Shown: in pieces, positions 33,831-42,025 of the stretch | Numbering within the stretch: the first letter of the stretch is position 1 | How the letters are laid out: every line of letters starts with the position of its first letter | DNA from: Granulosicoccus sp965367215 | GTDB taxonomy: Bacteria; Pseudomonadota; Gammaproteobacteria; Granulosicoccales; Granulosicoccaceae | NCBI GenBank assembly: GCA_965367215.1 | Contig: CBDUIJ010000001.1 | Coordinates: 8,000-71,999, forward strand | Direction of reading: 5' to 3' | Length of the DNA stretch: 64,000 bases | Notes under the pieces: generated by a model | What the model was told of the DNA's origin: nothing | The model's input: the letters and a program-made list of their open reading frames with translations, nothing else | Database searches by the model: none | Made by a program: the position numbers and the translations under genes

Positions 33831-35084
33831 ATGTCAGATATGGAAAACCAGACAATAAGCCGTGGGCTGCCGACGTCTCAGTGGCATCAACAGATACTGG
33901 GTCGTCTCATTGGTCGCCGTTTTGACCACCTTCTCGATGGCATCACTCATGGACAGCTGAGCCTGACGTGGCCGGATGGCCATCTGAGTCGACATGGCAA
34001 GAAGTCGATTGATCCGTCTCGCAATGCACAGCTGACCTTGCACAACTACCGTCCCATTCGCCAGATGATGATGTCGGGAGAGAACGGTTTTGCTGAAAGC
34101 TATCTGCAGGGCGACTGGTCATCGGACAATCTGCGCAATCTGTTTACCCTGATTCTCAATAACGAGCCGGAAGTGGCTGTCATGACGACTGGCAGCTGGT
34201 ACGCGCGCTTGCTCAACACCTTGAGGCATGGCAGAAACAGCAACTCGCTGCGCGGCAGTCAGCGCAATATCGAGTTTCACTACGATTTGGGCAATGATTT
34301 CTATCAGCTCTGGCTGGACCCGACCATGAGCTACTCATCGGCTGTCTTCGAAGGTGATGAATCACTGGAGCAGGCTCAGGATGCCAAGTTGTCCAGGGTG
34401 GTCGAATCGCTGAAGCCAGCCCCCGGTGCTCGGGTGCTGGAGATCGGCTGCGGCTGGGGAGCCATGGCTCACAAGCTGGCGACGCAGGCCGAGTGCCGGG
34501 TAGAAGGTATTTCACTGTCACAGGAGCAGCTGCGATACGCCAGGGATTTCAACAATGTCGAGAGTGAGTCAGGCAGGCAGGGTAGTACGGAATTCCGTTA
34601 CCAGGATTATCGGGCGGTAGAGGGAAGCTACGATCACATCGTTTCCATAGAAATGTTCGAAGCGGTCGGCGAGAAGTACTGGAATACGTATTTCGACAAG
34701 CTGGGTCAGTTGCTGGAGCAGGGCGGGACTGCAGTGCTACAGGTGATAACCATCGATGAGCAACGTTTCGATGAGTATCGCGCCAGTCCGGACTTCATTC
34801 AACGTTATATATTTCCCGGTGGCATGCTGCCAACCAAGGAGCACCTGACAAGACTGGTTGAAGGATCAGGTTTCGAGCTGGTTGAAGTCGACTGGTTCGG
34901 AACGAGCTATGCACAGACACTGTTGCATTGGCGGGAACGCTTCGATCAGGTGATATCCGAGGTGACTGCGCTGGGTTTCGACGATCGCTTTGCGCGCATG
35001 TGGCGCTACTATCTGGATTATTGCGAGACCGGCTTCAGGCTGGGCCGTACTGACGTCGGCCAGCTACTGCTGCGCAAGTGTTGA
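33831..35084 (+). CDS. Cyclopropane-fatty-acyl-phospholipid synthase-like methyltransferase
   Basis: A 417-residue SAM-dependent enzyme of the Cfa/UfaM family. GENGFAESYLQGDWSSDNL precedes NIEFHYDLGNDFYQLWLDPTMSYSSAVF, the Cfa substrate region. The SAM-binding motif is ARVLEIGCGWGAMAHKLA, then EGISLSQEQLRYAR, SIEMFEAVGEKYWNTYF and IFPGGMLPT. It methylates unsaturated acyl chains in membrane phospholipid; cyclopropane or methylated-alkene (furan precursor) products both fit. Third gene of the RpoE-linked operon. The start could also be the ATG at 33840. Its 3' end overlaps tmcA by 21 bases. Confidence 0.88.
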   Translation: MSDMENQTISRGLPTSQWHQQILGRLIGRRFDHLLDGITHGQLSLTWPDGHLSRHGKKSIDPSRNAQLTLHNYRPIRQMMMSGENGFAESYLQGDWSSDNLRNLFTLILNNEPEVAVMTTGSWYARLLNTLRHGRNSNSLRGSQRNIEFHYDLGNDFYQLWLDPTMSYSSAVFEGDESLEQAQDAKLSRVVESLKPAPGARVLEIGCGWGAMAHKLATQAECRVEGISLSQEQLRYARDFNNVESESGRQGSTEFRYQDYRAVEGSYDHIVSIEMFEAVGEKYWNTYFDKLGQLLEQGGTAVLQVITIDEQRFDEYRASPDFIQRYIFPGGMLPTKEHLTRLVEGSGFELVEVDWFGTSYAQTLLHWRERFDQVISEVTALGFDDRFARMWRYYLDYCETGFRLGRTDVGQLLLRKC

Positions 35085-37082
35085 ACCCGATTTCAGGTAT
35101 CGTTCGGCACTGGCCCTGAGCTCGGCTTCGTGCTGACGTCTGGATGTGCCCTCTGTCGGGCTCAGCTTGATGGGATATTGCAAGGCGAGGCGGCACATTG
35201 CTGCGTAGGTGTCGGCGAGGCTGCGTTGCGCGCTGGCAAAACGGTGCAACAATTCCTCATCGACAGGGTCCTCGACCGTGTTCAATGTGGTGCCTGCAAG
35301 CCATCCCCGGTTGTCATCATGAATGCGAGCGGCCCGCTGCAGGGCTTCATCCACAGATGCGTCGAAGGCTCTGAGAACGGCAACAGCCTGGGTGCCCGTG
35401 CGCGGATTGCGTCTGAAGCCCGTGTGGAAGTGGGTGAATCCGTTTGCTTTCCAGAAATCCAGTTTGTCACAGTCGCCGGCAAAGCTGGCTCCCAGGGCCG
35501 ACAGGCTGCCGACGGGCAGGGCAATCGTTCGAGCAAGTTCCTGTAAAAGTCGGGATCCCAGTCCCCGGCGGCGTCGGTGCGGGCAAACGGCGATCCGAAT
35601 GATTCTGCCCATGGAGGCCTTCAGCGGTGCCGTCCGGTTGGCGCTCTGCGCCAGCAACTGAGGTAGCAGTTGATGAGGCAATCGCCGCTGTTTGCAGAGC
35701 ACAGCCTCGTGCAGGCGGGCGTCGATGTTCCCTTCGATGGCCAGCAGCAGCGCAGCACTGATTTCCTGCTGCTCTTCCAGCACCCAGATCTGCAGATCCG
35801 GGCCGTCAAGCAGATGCGAGATATCGGATGCCGTGGTCTGGTAGTGACTCTCTCTGAGCAGGGAAAAAACGTCAGTGAGCAGGGATTCGTTCTGCACCAG
35901 CTCATCTCTGTCGATGCGACGTATCAGCAGATCGGGTTGGTCCGGTTTTACGCTGATTGTCTGCTTGCCGACTCGATCTCTGCTTCGTGCAGCGCAAGGG
36001 TTGCTGTCGTGTTTCGCTGTATCGGCATGCCGTGTCAGAAGAAGTGTGTCAATGAACTCCTCCAGCGGGTCTCCTGACGCCCAGCGCCAGGCTGTACGGG
36101 GATGAAGTGCCAGCACCTCACGAGGCTGCTGATCGAGTACCTCGGCGAAACGAATATCGAAAGCCCGCCCTGCCTGTTCATAGCCTTCAATCGTCGTGCA
36201 GTAAATGACATGTTCGTGATGCTGAAGGTAGCGTGTCAGTGTGTCGATGGGCAGACTGGCTGCCTCATCTATCAGAAGTGCACGACAACCGGAATCAACG
36301 GCCTCTGATGCAGCGAGGAAAGGGATAACTACGCCCTGTTTCTCCACGCTCTGCAATGCGCTGCGCCTGGCAGCTGTCATCGCCACTGATATGCCCTGTT
36401 GCCTCAGCCAATGGGCGATACGTCCCAGCAATGCAGACTTGCCACGTCCTCTGCGTCCGGTAATCGTCAGGCAGCCATCGGGGTATCGTTGCAGATGCCG
36501 AATTGCGGCGAGCAACAGTTCATCCTGCTCGCAAGCGGCTGACTTGTGCGGCAAGTTGTCTCCTGCCGGCACTATGCCAATGTTTGATAGAGGTGAGTCG
36601 GGTGCAGGATCGTCTTCGTTGGCAAGCTCAGCCAGACTGATCACGCTGATCTTGCCCGGGTGCTTTTGCTCGCATTGCAACAGGAGTCTGCCCAGACGTT
36701 GCTGGAAGCGACTTTCCGGTCTGGCGGTTGGGACCTGCACAGCACTTGTCAACGAAACGCGCAGGCCCAGTATCAATATTCCTCCGGCTCTGATCGTGCC
36801 TGTCAGAGCGGCCAGGAGCCCTGCATCGACAGAAGCGGGAGTTTCATGCACCAGAATGTCAAATTCCCGACCGAGCATATCGGTGATTCGATCGGCACGG
36901 TCAGCCGAGTCTTCCGGCGCCAGAAATGGCGCGTCGATCGCCGTTGCCAGGGTTTGCAGGTAGCCGTCTGGTGGATTCTCGATGACCAATAGAGCTCGAT
37001 GCCTGTCAGTATTCGCCTGATCGCGGAATCGCGCTATATGTTGCACTAACGACCGATGATTGCTGATTTGGAGGCGCGACAC
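35064..37082 (-). CDS. tmcA: tRNA(Met) cytidine acetyltransferase
   Basis: The 672-residue product has the TmcA layout: an N-terminal domain, an RNA-helicase-like ATPase module with Walker A GRRGRGKSALLG near residue 209 and LIDEAASLPIDTL (Walker B), then a GNAT acetyltransferase domain with IRIAVCPHRRRRGLGSRLL near 495 and LGASFAGDCDKLDFWKANGF. It makes N4-acetylcytidine at the wobble base of elongator tRNA-Met using acetyl-CoA and ATP. Start is a GTG at 37082. It is transcribed alone. Confidence 0.93.
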   Translation of the reverse strand: MSRLQISNHRSLVQHIARFRDQANTDRHRALLVIENPPDGYLQTLATAIDAPFLAPEDSADRADRITDMLGREFDILVHETPASVDAGLLAALTGTIRAGGILILGLRVSLTSAVQVPTARPESRFQQRLGRLLLQCEQKHPGKISVISLAELANEDDPAPDSPLSNIGIVPAGDNLPHKSAACEQDELLLAAIRHLQRYPDGCLTITGRRGRGKSALLGRIAHWLRQQGISVAMTAARRSALQSVEKQGVVIPFLAASEAVDSGCRALLIDEAASLPIDTLTRYLQHHEHVIYCTTIEGYEQAGRAFDIRFAEVLDQQPREVLALHPRTAWRWASGDPLEEFIDTLLLTRHADTAKHDSNPCAARSRDRVGKQTISVKPDQPDLLIRRIDRDELVQNESLLTDVFSLLRESHYQTTASDISHLLDGPDLQIWVLEEQQEISAALLLAIEGNIDARLHEAVLCKQRRLPHQLLPQLLAQSANRTAPLKASMGRIIRIAVCPHRRRRGLGSRLLQELARTIALPVGSLSALGASFAGDCDKLDFWKANGFTHFHTGFRRNPRTGTQAVAVLRAFDASVDEALQRAARIHDDNRGWLAGTTLNTVEDPVDEELLHRFASAQRSLADTYAAMCRLALQYPIKLSPTEGTSRRQHEAELRASAERYLKSGSTLAQQ

Positions 37083-37121
37083 AGTTGTTTTACTTTCACA
37101 ATCAAAGGGGGGGCGGTTTCG

Positions 37122-37219
37122 TATAATAGTGACTCGAAAGTGTGGTGACTTTCGTTATTCCTCCTCCAAGTGGTATTGAGGCACGGAGCCATATGAGGCC
37201 ACGGACGGCCACTCTTTTT
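37122..37219 (+). ncRNA. Candidate small RNA (TATAAT to T-tailed hairpin)
   Basis: A perfect TATAAT at 37122-37127 is followed by a 7-bp hairpin (CGAAAGT/ACTTTCG, 37134-37153). About 40 bases later a GAGGCC/GGCC-CTC hairpin runs into TTTTT (37195-37219). This could define an RNA of roughly 85 bases. No good -35 box is present, and no known RNA family was recognised. Confidence 0.25.
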
Positions 37220-37475
37220 GCAGACCCGACCAATTGTAGTGTTTTCACCTGCTATTCGGGTATGCCCAGTTGGGGTCGAGCGATTTTTCTCCTGTGTTTG
37301 TGGTTTTTTGCTTCGGCTTTTGCGAACCATGCACAGACTTGATTCAACGTATCTTTCAATATCGGACGGTTTGGCGCCACTGTGGTCCTGAACAGTCTGT
37401 CTATCCCCGTATCCCGAGTTTTGAAATTCGTGGTGGTAGACAGTTTTCGAGCACTGGAAATTCTGGTTATCGCAA

Positions 37476-37504
37476 TTGCAATGCTCTGTAAACCTGTCTA
37501 AAAT
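37476..37504 (+). promoter_or_regulatory. Candidate sigma-70 promoter upstream of fasciclin gene
   Basis: TTGCAA (37476-37481), exactly 17 bases, then TAAAAT (37499-37504). If used for the fasciclin gene it implies a leader of about 340 bases. A second, weaker candidate lies nearer the gene (TTGAAC at 37768, TACACT at 37793, 19-base spacer). Confidence 0.45.
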
Positions 37505-37849
37505 CACACTGTAATCAATGGTTTGAAGAATTTAATTGATTTTGATACTAGGGGCAGTGCTGTGGTTGTTAACTGTTTCGTTGAAATAATGCGCGCGTCC
37601 AGTACTATGCGCGTTCGTTCGGTGACAGAGAGCTTGCCTGATGCAGAATATTCTGATGCTGCAGGCATGAAACGGCTTTGGTGCCTGGGGACAACATGTT
37701 CGTGGCGGCGGACATACCTGATTTACGCCTGATACAAGGTAGTTTTTGCAACGGTGCTTAACAACCGTTGAACAGTTGTTAGTTTTGTCGGATACACTAT
37801 GCGGTGTGTTCGGCAGTCATTCATTCATGTTTTCAATCGAGGATCACAA

Positions 37850-39016
37850 ATGATCAACAAATATTTTGCACTGAGTCTTGTTGCTGCCAGCGTGGCAGTA
37901 GCTTCTGGCTGTTCTTCCGACGACGACAGCGACGGCGATACTGATGGCGGTTACGTTTCACCACCAGCAGTAGCTGACGACGCTGGTTCAATTTACGACT
38001 ACATCGCTGATTCAGCTGCAAATTCCAGCCAGTTCCTTACGTTGAAAACAGCTATCGATGCTGCCAACGACTTGGCCAACACTCTGGATGATGTCACTCT
38101 GGGACTCACCATGTTCGCTCCTGACGATGCTGCATTTGCGTCATTGGAAGAGGGTGTACTTGACGGTCTGCTGGCTGATCCAGACCGATTGGAAGAAGTG
38201 CTGCGATACCACGTTGCTGCAAGCACACTGACTGCCGAAACCATCGTTGCAGATCTGACAGCCGCTGCTGGTGAGCCAGTCGAGAAGGAAACACTGCTTG
38301 AAGGCGAGAGCGTCACTTTGTCAAGCTCAACTGAAGGCCAGGGCGTTGCCGTCAATGATGTGGCAGTTGTCGGTACTGATCTGAATGTTGTCGTTGCTGA
38401 TGCAGACGCTGATGCAGATGCAGATGCAGATGCAGATGCAGATGCAGACGTTGATGCAGATGCAGACGTTGATGCTGATGCTGATGCCGATGCTGATGCA
38501 GCTACAGAGCAAATGGGTATCGTTCACCAGATTTCCGGTGTTCTGACTGCTCCTGAAGTTGAAGAAGAAACAACTGGTGGTGAGACTGGCGGCGAAGAAA
38601 CTGGTGGTGAAACCGGTGGCGAGACTGGCGGTGAAACCGGCGGCGAGACAGGTGGTGAAACTGGCGGCGAGACAGGTGGCCCAGTTGCTACATCTCTGTC
38701 AACCAACAACAGTGCATTCCTGACAGCTTTCTCAAACCGTTTCGGTGCGCAGAAGCTTGACGCTGCTACAGATGCTGATCCTTGGACCGTATTTGCTCCA
38801 ACTGAAGCTGCTGCTGATATCGATGTTGGTAACTACATCATCACTGGTTCTGGCCTGACAGCTCAAGAGCTGATCGACATGGGTACCAGCCCTTCATTCG
38901 GCGGAACTACACTGACTTTCGGTGGAACTGCTGATGCACTGACAGTCAATGGTCTTCCAGCTACTCTGGTAGGTGGCGATGCGACTGTAACCTACTCGGT
39001 TGAAGGTGCTCTGTAA
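37850..39016 (+). CDS. Fasciclin (FAS1) domain lipoprotein with low-complexity repeats
   Basis: A 388-residue lipoprotein; signal peptide MINKYFALSLVAASVAVASGC gives the acylated Cys at residue 21, followed by an acidic linker. The first FAS1 domain has FLTLKTAIDAANDLANTL, LTMFAPDDAAFASLEEGVLDGLLADPDRLEEVLRYHVAAS and ends with the family motif GIVHQISGVLTAP. Between VVGTDLNVVVADA and that final strand an Asp-Ala repeat of 36 residues is inserted. A 35-residue Gly-Gly-Glu-Thr linker then leads to a second, shorter FAS1-like domain (NNSAFLTAF, WTVFAPTEAAADI). FAS1 domains mediate adhesion, so a cell-surface role is likely. GAGG lies ahead of the ATG, and a strong terminator follows. Confidence 0.85.
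   Translation: MINKYFALSLVAASVAVASGCSSDDDSDGDTDGGYVSPPAVADDAGSIYDYIADSAANSSQFLTLKTAIDAANDLANTLDDVTLGLTMFAPDDAAFASLEEGVLDGLLADPDRLEEVLRYHVAASTLTAETIVADLTAAAGEPVEKETLLEGESVTLSSSTEGQGVAVNDVAVVGTDLNVVVADADADADADADADADADVDADADVDADADADADAATEQMGIVHQISGVLTAPEVEEETTGGETGGEETGGETGGETGGETGGETGGETGGETGGPVATSLSTNNSAFLTAFSNRFGAQKLDAATDADPWTVFAPTEAAADIDVGNYIITGSGLTAQELIDMGTSPSFGGTTLTFGGTADALTVNGLPATLVGGDATVTYSVEGAL
38396..38503 (+). repeat. Hexanucleotide tandem repeat coding (Ala/Val-Asp)n
   Basis: Eighteen consecutive six-base units of the form GCN/GTT-GAY, mostly GCAGAT, inside the first fasciclin domain. The last unit is degenerate (GCAGCT). The regular unit makes copy-number change by slippage likely; changes keep the reading frame. 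Confidence 0.9.
38576..38680 (+). repeat. 12-bp tandem repeat coding (Gly-Gly-Glu-Thr)n
   Basis: About eight units of GGY-GGY-GAR-ACN encode a flexible acidic linker between the two fasciclin domains. One unit has an extra Glu codon. Synonymous third bases vary between units, so the repeat is older or selected at protein level. Confidence 0.88.
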
Positions 39017-39067
39017 GTAGTAAGCTACCTTTCACGTTACTGAATTCCTGCGGAATTCAGTGGTAGT

Positions 39068-39106
39068 AAAGCCGGAGAGTCCTTGTGATTCTCCGGCTTT
39101 TTTTTT
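39068..39106 (+). terminator. Intrinsic terminator of the fasciclin gene
   Basis: AAAGCCGGAGA pairs with TCTCCGGCTTT and runs into a nine-base T-tract, about 50 bases after the stop codon. A textbook rho-independent terminator. Confidence 0.95.
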
Positions 39107-39247
39107 GAGCAACAGATAGAGGTGGTTTTCAACAGAGTGGTTGGTCGGATATCCTGAGCGACGCGTCAGTTCCGAGCTCATCATTTCACTGATGCGAATT
39201 CGGTCTCTGCCTCCTGTGAAATTCTCGATTACAGAATCAGCAATTCA

Positions 39248-40417
39248 ATGACAATCCGCATCAACAGCAGTTTCGACAGTGGCAACATTGAAGTCATCGA
39301 TGCCAGCGACTCGGCTTCAATCCAGTTGAAGATCCGCAAGGACACAAACTCGGATTTCCTGCAGTGGTTCTATTTCAGCGTGGCAGGTGTCAAGGGCAAG
39401 ACGTGCCGAATCACGTTGGTCAATGCCGCCCAGACCAGTTACCCGAAAGGTTGGGAAGGCTACGACGTGGCGACATCGGTAGATCGTCAGTTCTGGTACC
39501 GCACTCCGGCAGAATACGATGGCCAGCAGCTCAGCTGGACATTCGAGGCGCAGAGCGACCTGGTCTGGTTTGCCTACTTTGCACCCTACACAATGGACCG
39601 GCATCTGGATTTCGTCGCAGCGGCTGCCACTGCTGAGGGCGTGCGCTATGAGAGTCTGGGAGTCACGCATCAGGGCCGCAGTATCGATTACCTGCAGGTG
39701 AGTGGTTTGCAGTCGGAAGCGGCCAACGAGCCACACAACAGCAAACGCAAACAGCTGTGGGTCATCGCACGACAGCACCCGGGCGAGTCGATGGCAGAGT
39801 GGTGGATGGAAGGATGGCTCGATCGCCTGCTGGATCAGGACGATGCGCGCAGCCGTGAATTGCGATCGCTGGCGGACATCCATATCGTGCCGAACATGAA
39901 CCCTGATGGCACTTTTCTGGGCAATCTCAGAACCAATGCACTGGGTGTCAACCTTAACCGTGAGTGGCAGTCACCGAGTATTGAAAAGAGTCCGGAGGTA
40001 TTTCATGTACGGCAGCGCATGGAGCAGACAGGTATCGATCTGTCGCTGGATGTTCATGGTGATGAAGGCCTGCCGTACAACTTCATAGCCGGCACCGAGG
40101 GTATCGCCGACTGGAACGATGAGAGAGATGCAGAGCTGGTGGCGTTCAAGCGTGAATGGGCAGCGGTGAACCCGGATTTCCAGTACGCGAATGGTTATCC
40201 AAGGACACCCGGGGGGCAGGCCAATCTGGCTATCTGCAGCAGTAATCTGGCGCAGAGTTTCGGCTGTCTGGCCATGACCCTGGAAATGCCGTTCAAGGAC
40301 ACGCAGGATACTCCTCGCCCTTTCAGTGGCTGGTCGCCAGAGCGCAGCATGCGGTTGGGAGCCTCGTTCGTGGACATGGCACACATGGCCTTGACTGGTC
40401 AGTTGGCAACACGCTGA
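39248..40417 (+). CDS. M14 family zinc carboxypeptidase, cytosolic carboxypeptidase-like
   Basis: The 389-residue protein has the N-terminal beta domain of CCP-type enzymes (FDSGNIEVIDASDSASIQLKIRKDTNSDFLQWFYFSV) and a C-terminal M14 catalytic domain. Zinc ligands appear as RQHPGES near residue 178 (His, Glu) and LDVHGDE near 269 (His). NMNPDGTFLGNLRTNALGVNLNREW supplies substrate-binding Asn-Arg, and LEMPFKD near 345 the catalytic Glu. There is no signal peptide, so it is cytoplasmic. Bacterial CCP-like enzymes remove C-terminal residues from proteins or peptides; the target here is unknown. It stands alone between two terminators. Confidence 0.88.
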   Translation: MTIRINSSFDSGNIEVIDASDSASIQLKIRKDTNSDFLQWFYFSVAGVKGKTCRITLVNAAQTSYPKGWEGYDVATSVDRQFWYRTPAEYDGQQLSWTFEAQSDLVWFAYFAPYTMDRHLDFVAAAATAEGVRYESLGVTHQGRSIDYLQVSGLQSEAANEPHNSKRKQLWVIARQHPGESMAEWWMEGWLDRLLDQDDARSRELRSLADIHIVPNMNPDGTFLGNLRTNALGVNLNREWQSPSIEKSPEVFHVRQRMEQTGIDLSLDVHGDEGLPYNFIAGTEGIADWNDERDAELVAFKREWAAVNPDFQYANGYPRTPGGQANLAICSSNLAQSFGCLAMTLEMPFKDTQDTPRPFSGWSPERSMRLGASFVDMAHMALTGQLATR

Positions 40418-40433
40418 CAGGCACTCCACCGGG

Positions 40434-40465
40434 CGGTGCAGGATACGACACACCATCCTGCACCG
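40434..40465. terminator. Bidirectional terminator hairpin
   Basis: CGGTGCAGGAT and ATCCTGCACCG pair perfectly (11 bp) around a ten-base loop, between the convergent carboxypeptidase and AMP nucleosidase genes. There is no marked T-tract. Confidence 0.7.
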
Positions 40466-40501
40466 ACCGATGTCTTTGCATGCCAGCTGCTGACGTGCTC
40501 T

Positions 40502-41980
40502 CTACTGAAAGGCAGTTTCGAAAAAGCTTCTGAGTTTTCTCGAATGCAGCCGCTCGGACTTCATTTCGCTGAGTTTCCGAAGAGCCAGCATGCCGATTTC
40601 CAGATGTTGTGATACCTGGTTCTGGTAGAACTCCGATGCCATGCCGGGTAGTTTCAGTTCGCCCTGCAAGGGTTTGTCGCTGACGCAGAGGAGGGTGCCA
40701 TACGGCACTCTCAGCCTGAAACCGTTGGCCGCAATGGTTGCCGACTCCATGTCCAGGGCGATGGCTCTGGACTGCGACAGGCGTCTTACCGGTTCTCTCT
40801 GATCCTGGAGCTCCCAGTTGCGGTTGTCGATGGAGGCGACGGTGCCGGTACGCATGATGCGTTTCAGTTCGTAGCCGTCCAGCCCTGTTACTTCCGCCAC
40901 GGCGCCTTCAAGCGCCTGTTGCACTTCGGCCAATGCCGGAATAGGCACCCATACCGGAATGTCGGCATCGAGCACCTTGTCTTCACGTACGTAGGCGTGA
41001 GCAAGGACATAGTCGCCCAGTTCCTGAGAATTCCTCAGTCCGGCGCAATGGCCGAGCATCAGCCAGGCGTGAGGTCGCAGCACGGCAATGTGGTCGGTAA
41101 TGGTTTTCGCATTGGACGGGCCCACACCGATGTTGACCATCGTGATGCCTTTCTGTTTGCCGGCTTTGAGATGGTAGGACGGCATCTGGGGCTGGCGCGT
41201 AGGTGGTGTGCCTGAGCTGGGTTCCGATTCGCCGTTGAGGGTGATCACATTGCCCGGCTCCACAAAGGACTCATAGCCTGTATCACCCTTGCGCATCATG
41301 TCGCGCGCCAGGCGGCAGAATTCGTCGATATAGAACTGATAGTTGGTGAACAGAACATAGTTCTGGAAGTGCTCGGGAGCGGTCGCCGTGTAGTGCACCA
41401 GGCGGTGCAGGGAGTAGTCGATTCGCTGCGCCGGGAATGGCGCCAATGGCAGTGCCAGTCCGGGTTCGATTTCGTGTGTGCCGTTGACGATGTAGTCGTT
41501 GACTTGCGCAATGTCCGGAACGTCGAAGGCATCTCGCAGCGCGACCGTAATCTTCTGGGGGCGGTGGACCGCCAGTGCGGAGCCCGACTCCAATGCGAAA
41601 TGCAGGGGGATGGGAACATCGGATTCAGCGATTTCAACCGGTTCTGCATGATTCTCGATCAGCAGGCTGAGCTGGTGAATGAGATAACCGCGAAACAGGC
41701 GAGGCTGAGTAATGGTGGTGGTGTACAGGCCGGGTTGATCAACGTGGCCGTAGGACAGACGCGAATCCACACGCGCATAGGTACTGTTGCGAAAGCGGAT
41801 TTCAGGGTAGAAGGCGCGGTGCTTGTTGTCGGGCAGGCTGCCAGTCAGATACTGGGCAAAGGCGTCTGCGAGAAAGGCCGTATTGCGATCGTAGAGAGCG
41901 ATCAGGCAATCGACTGCTTCAGTGGCATCCGTGAAACTTGCCGAGGCTTGTGGGGGTGGGGTCGTCTGTTGTTCTGTCAT
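40502..41980 (-). CDS. amn: AMP nucleosidase
   Basis: The 492-residue protein from the ATG at 41980 (GGAG nine bases upstream) has the Amn plan: an N-terminal regulatory domain (TEAVDCLIALYDRNTAFLADAFAQYL, RFRNSTYARVDSRLSYG) and a C-terminal nucleoside phosphorylase-like domain (TMVNIGVGPSNAKTITDHIAVLRPHAWLMLGHCAGLR, AIALDMESATIAANGFRLRVPYGTLLCVSDKPLQGE). It cleaves AMP to adenine and ribose 5-phosphate and helps set adenylate levels. It is 45 bases downstream of the MFS gene on the same strand and could share its transcript. Confidence 0.93.
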   Translation of the reverse strand: MTEQQTTPPPQASASFTDATEAVDCLIALYDRNTAFLADAFAQYLTGSLPDNKHRAFYPEIRFRNSTYARVDSRLSYGHVDQPGLYTTTITQPRLFRGYLIHQLSLLIENHAEPVEIAESDVPIPLHFALESGSALAVHRPQKITVALRDAFDVPDIAQVNDYIVNGTHEIEPGLALPLAPFPAQRIDYSLHRLVHYTATAPEHFQNYVLFTNYQFYIDEFCRLARDMMRKGDTGYESFVEPGNVITLNGESEPSSGTPPTRQPQMPSYHLKAGKQKGITMVNIGVGPSNAKTITDHIAVLRPHAWLMLGHCAGLRNSQELGDYVLAHAYVREDKVLDADIPVWVPIPALAEVQQALEGAVAEVTGLDGYELKRIMRTGTVASIDNRNWELQDQREPVRRLSQSRAIALDMESATIAANGFRLRVPYGTLLCVSDKPLQGELKLPGMASEFYQNQVSQHLEIGMLALRKLSEMKSERLHSRKLRSFFETAFQ

Positions 41981-42025
41981 TGCAGCTCCGTTCGAATTCT
42001 TGAGCAACGATATCATGCCTGTACG

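Larger units (their letters stand above)
37083..37849. other. Long AT-richer intergenic region between tmcA and fasciclin lipoprotein gene
   Basis: This is the longest gap in the window. It contains short open frames with no family resemblance, a G-run, an isolated TATAAT, a T-tailed hairpin, a well-spaced promoter at 37476-37504, and an AACAAC/GTTGTT inverted repeat at 37760-37780 close to the fasciclin gene. Base composition is clearly lower in GC than the flanking genes. It probably carries a long 5' leader and perhaps a small RNA. Confidence 0.5.

Noticed and set aside
37142..37342. 66-codon frame in the tmcA-fasciclin gap
   Set aside because: Weak codon bias and low-complexity hydrophobic end; better explained as non-coding sequence with a hairpin and T-run inside.
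38396..38680. CRISPR-like tandem repeats
   Set aside because: Repeats are contiguous 6- and 12-base coding units without spacers, inside an intact ORF.
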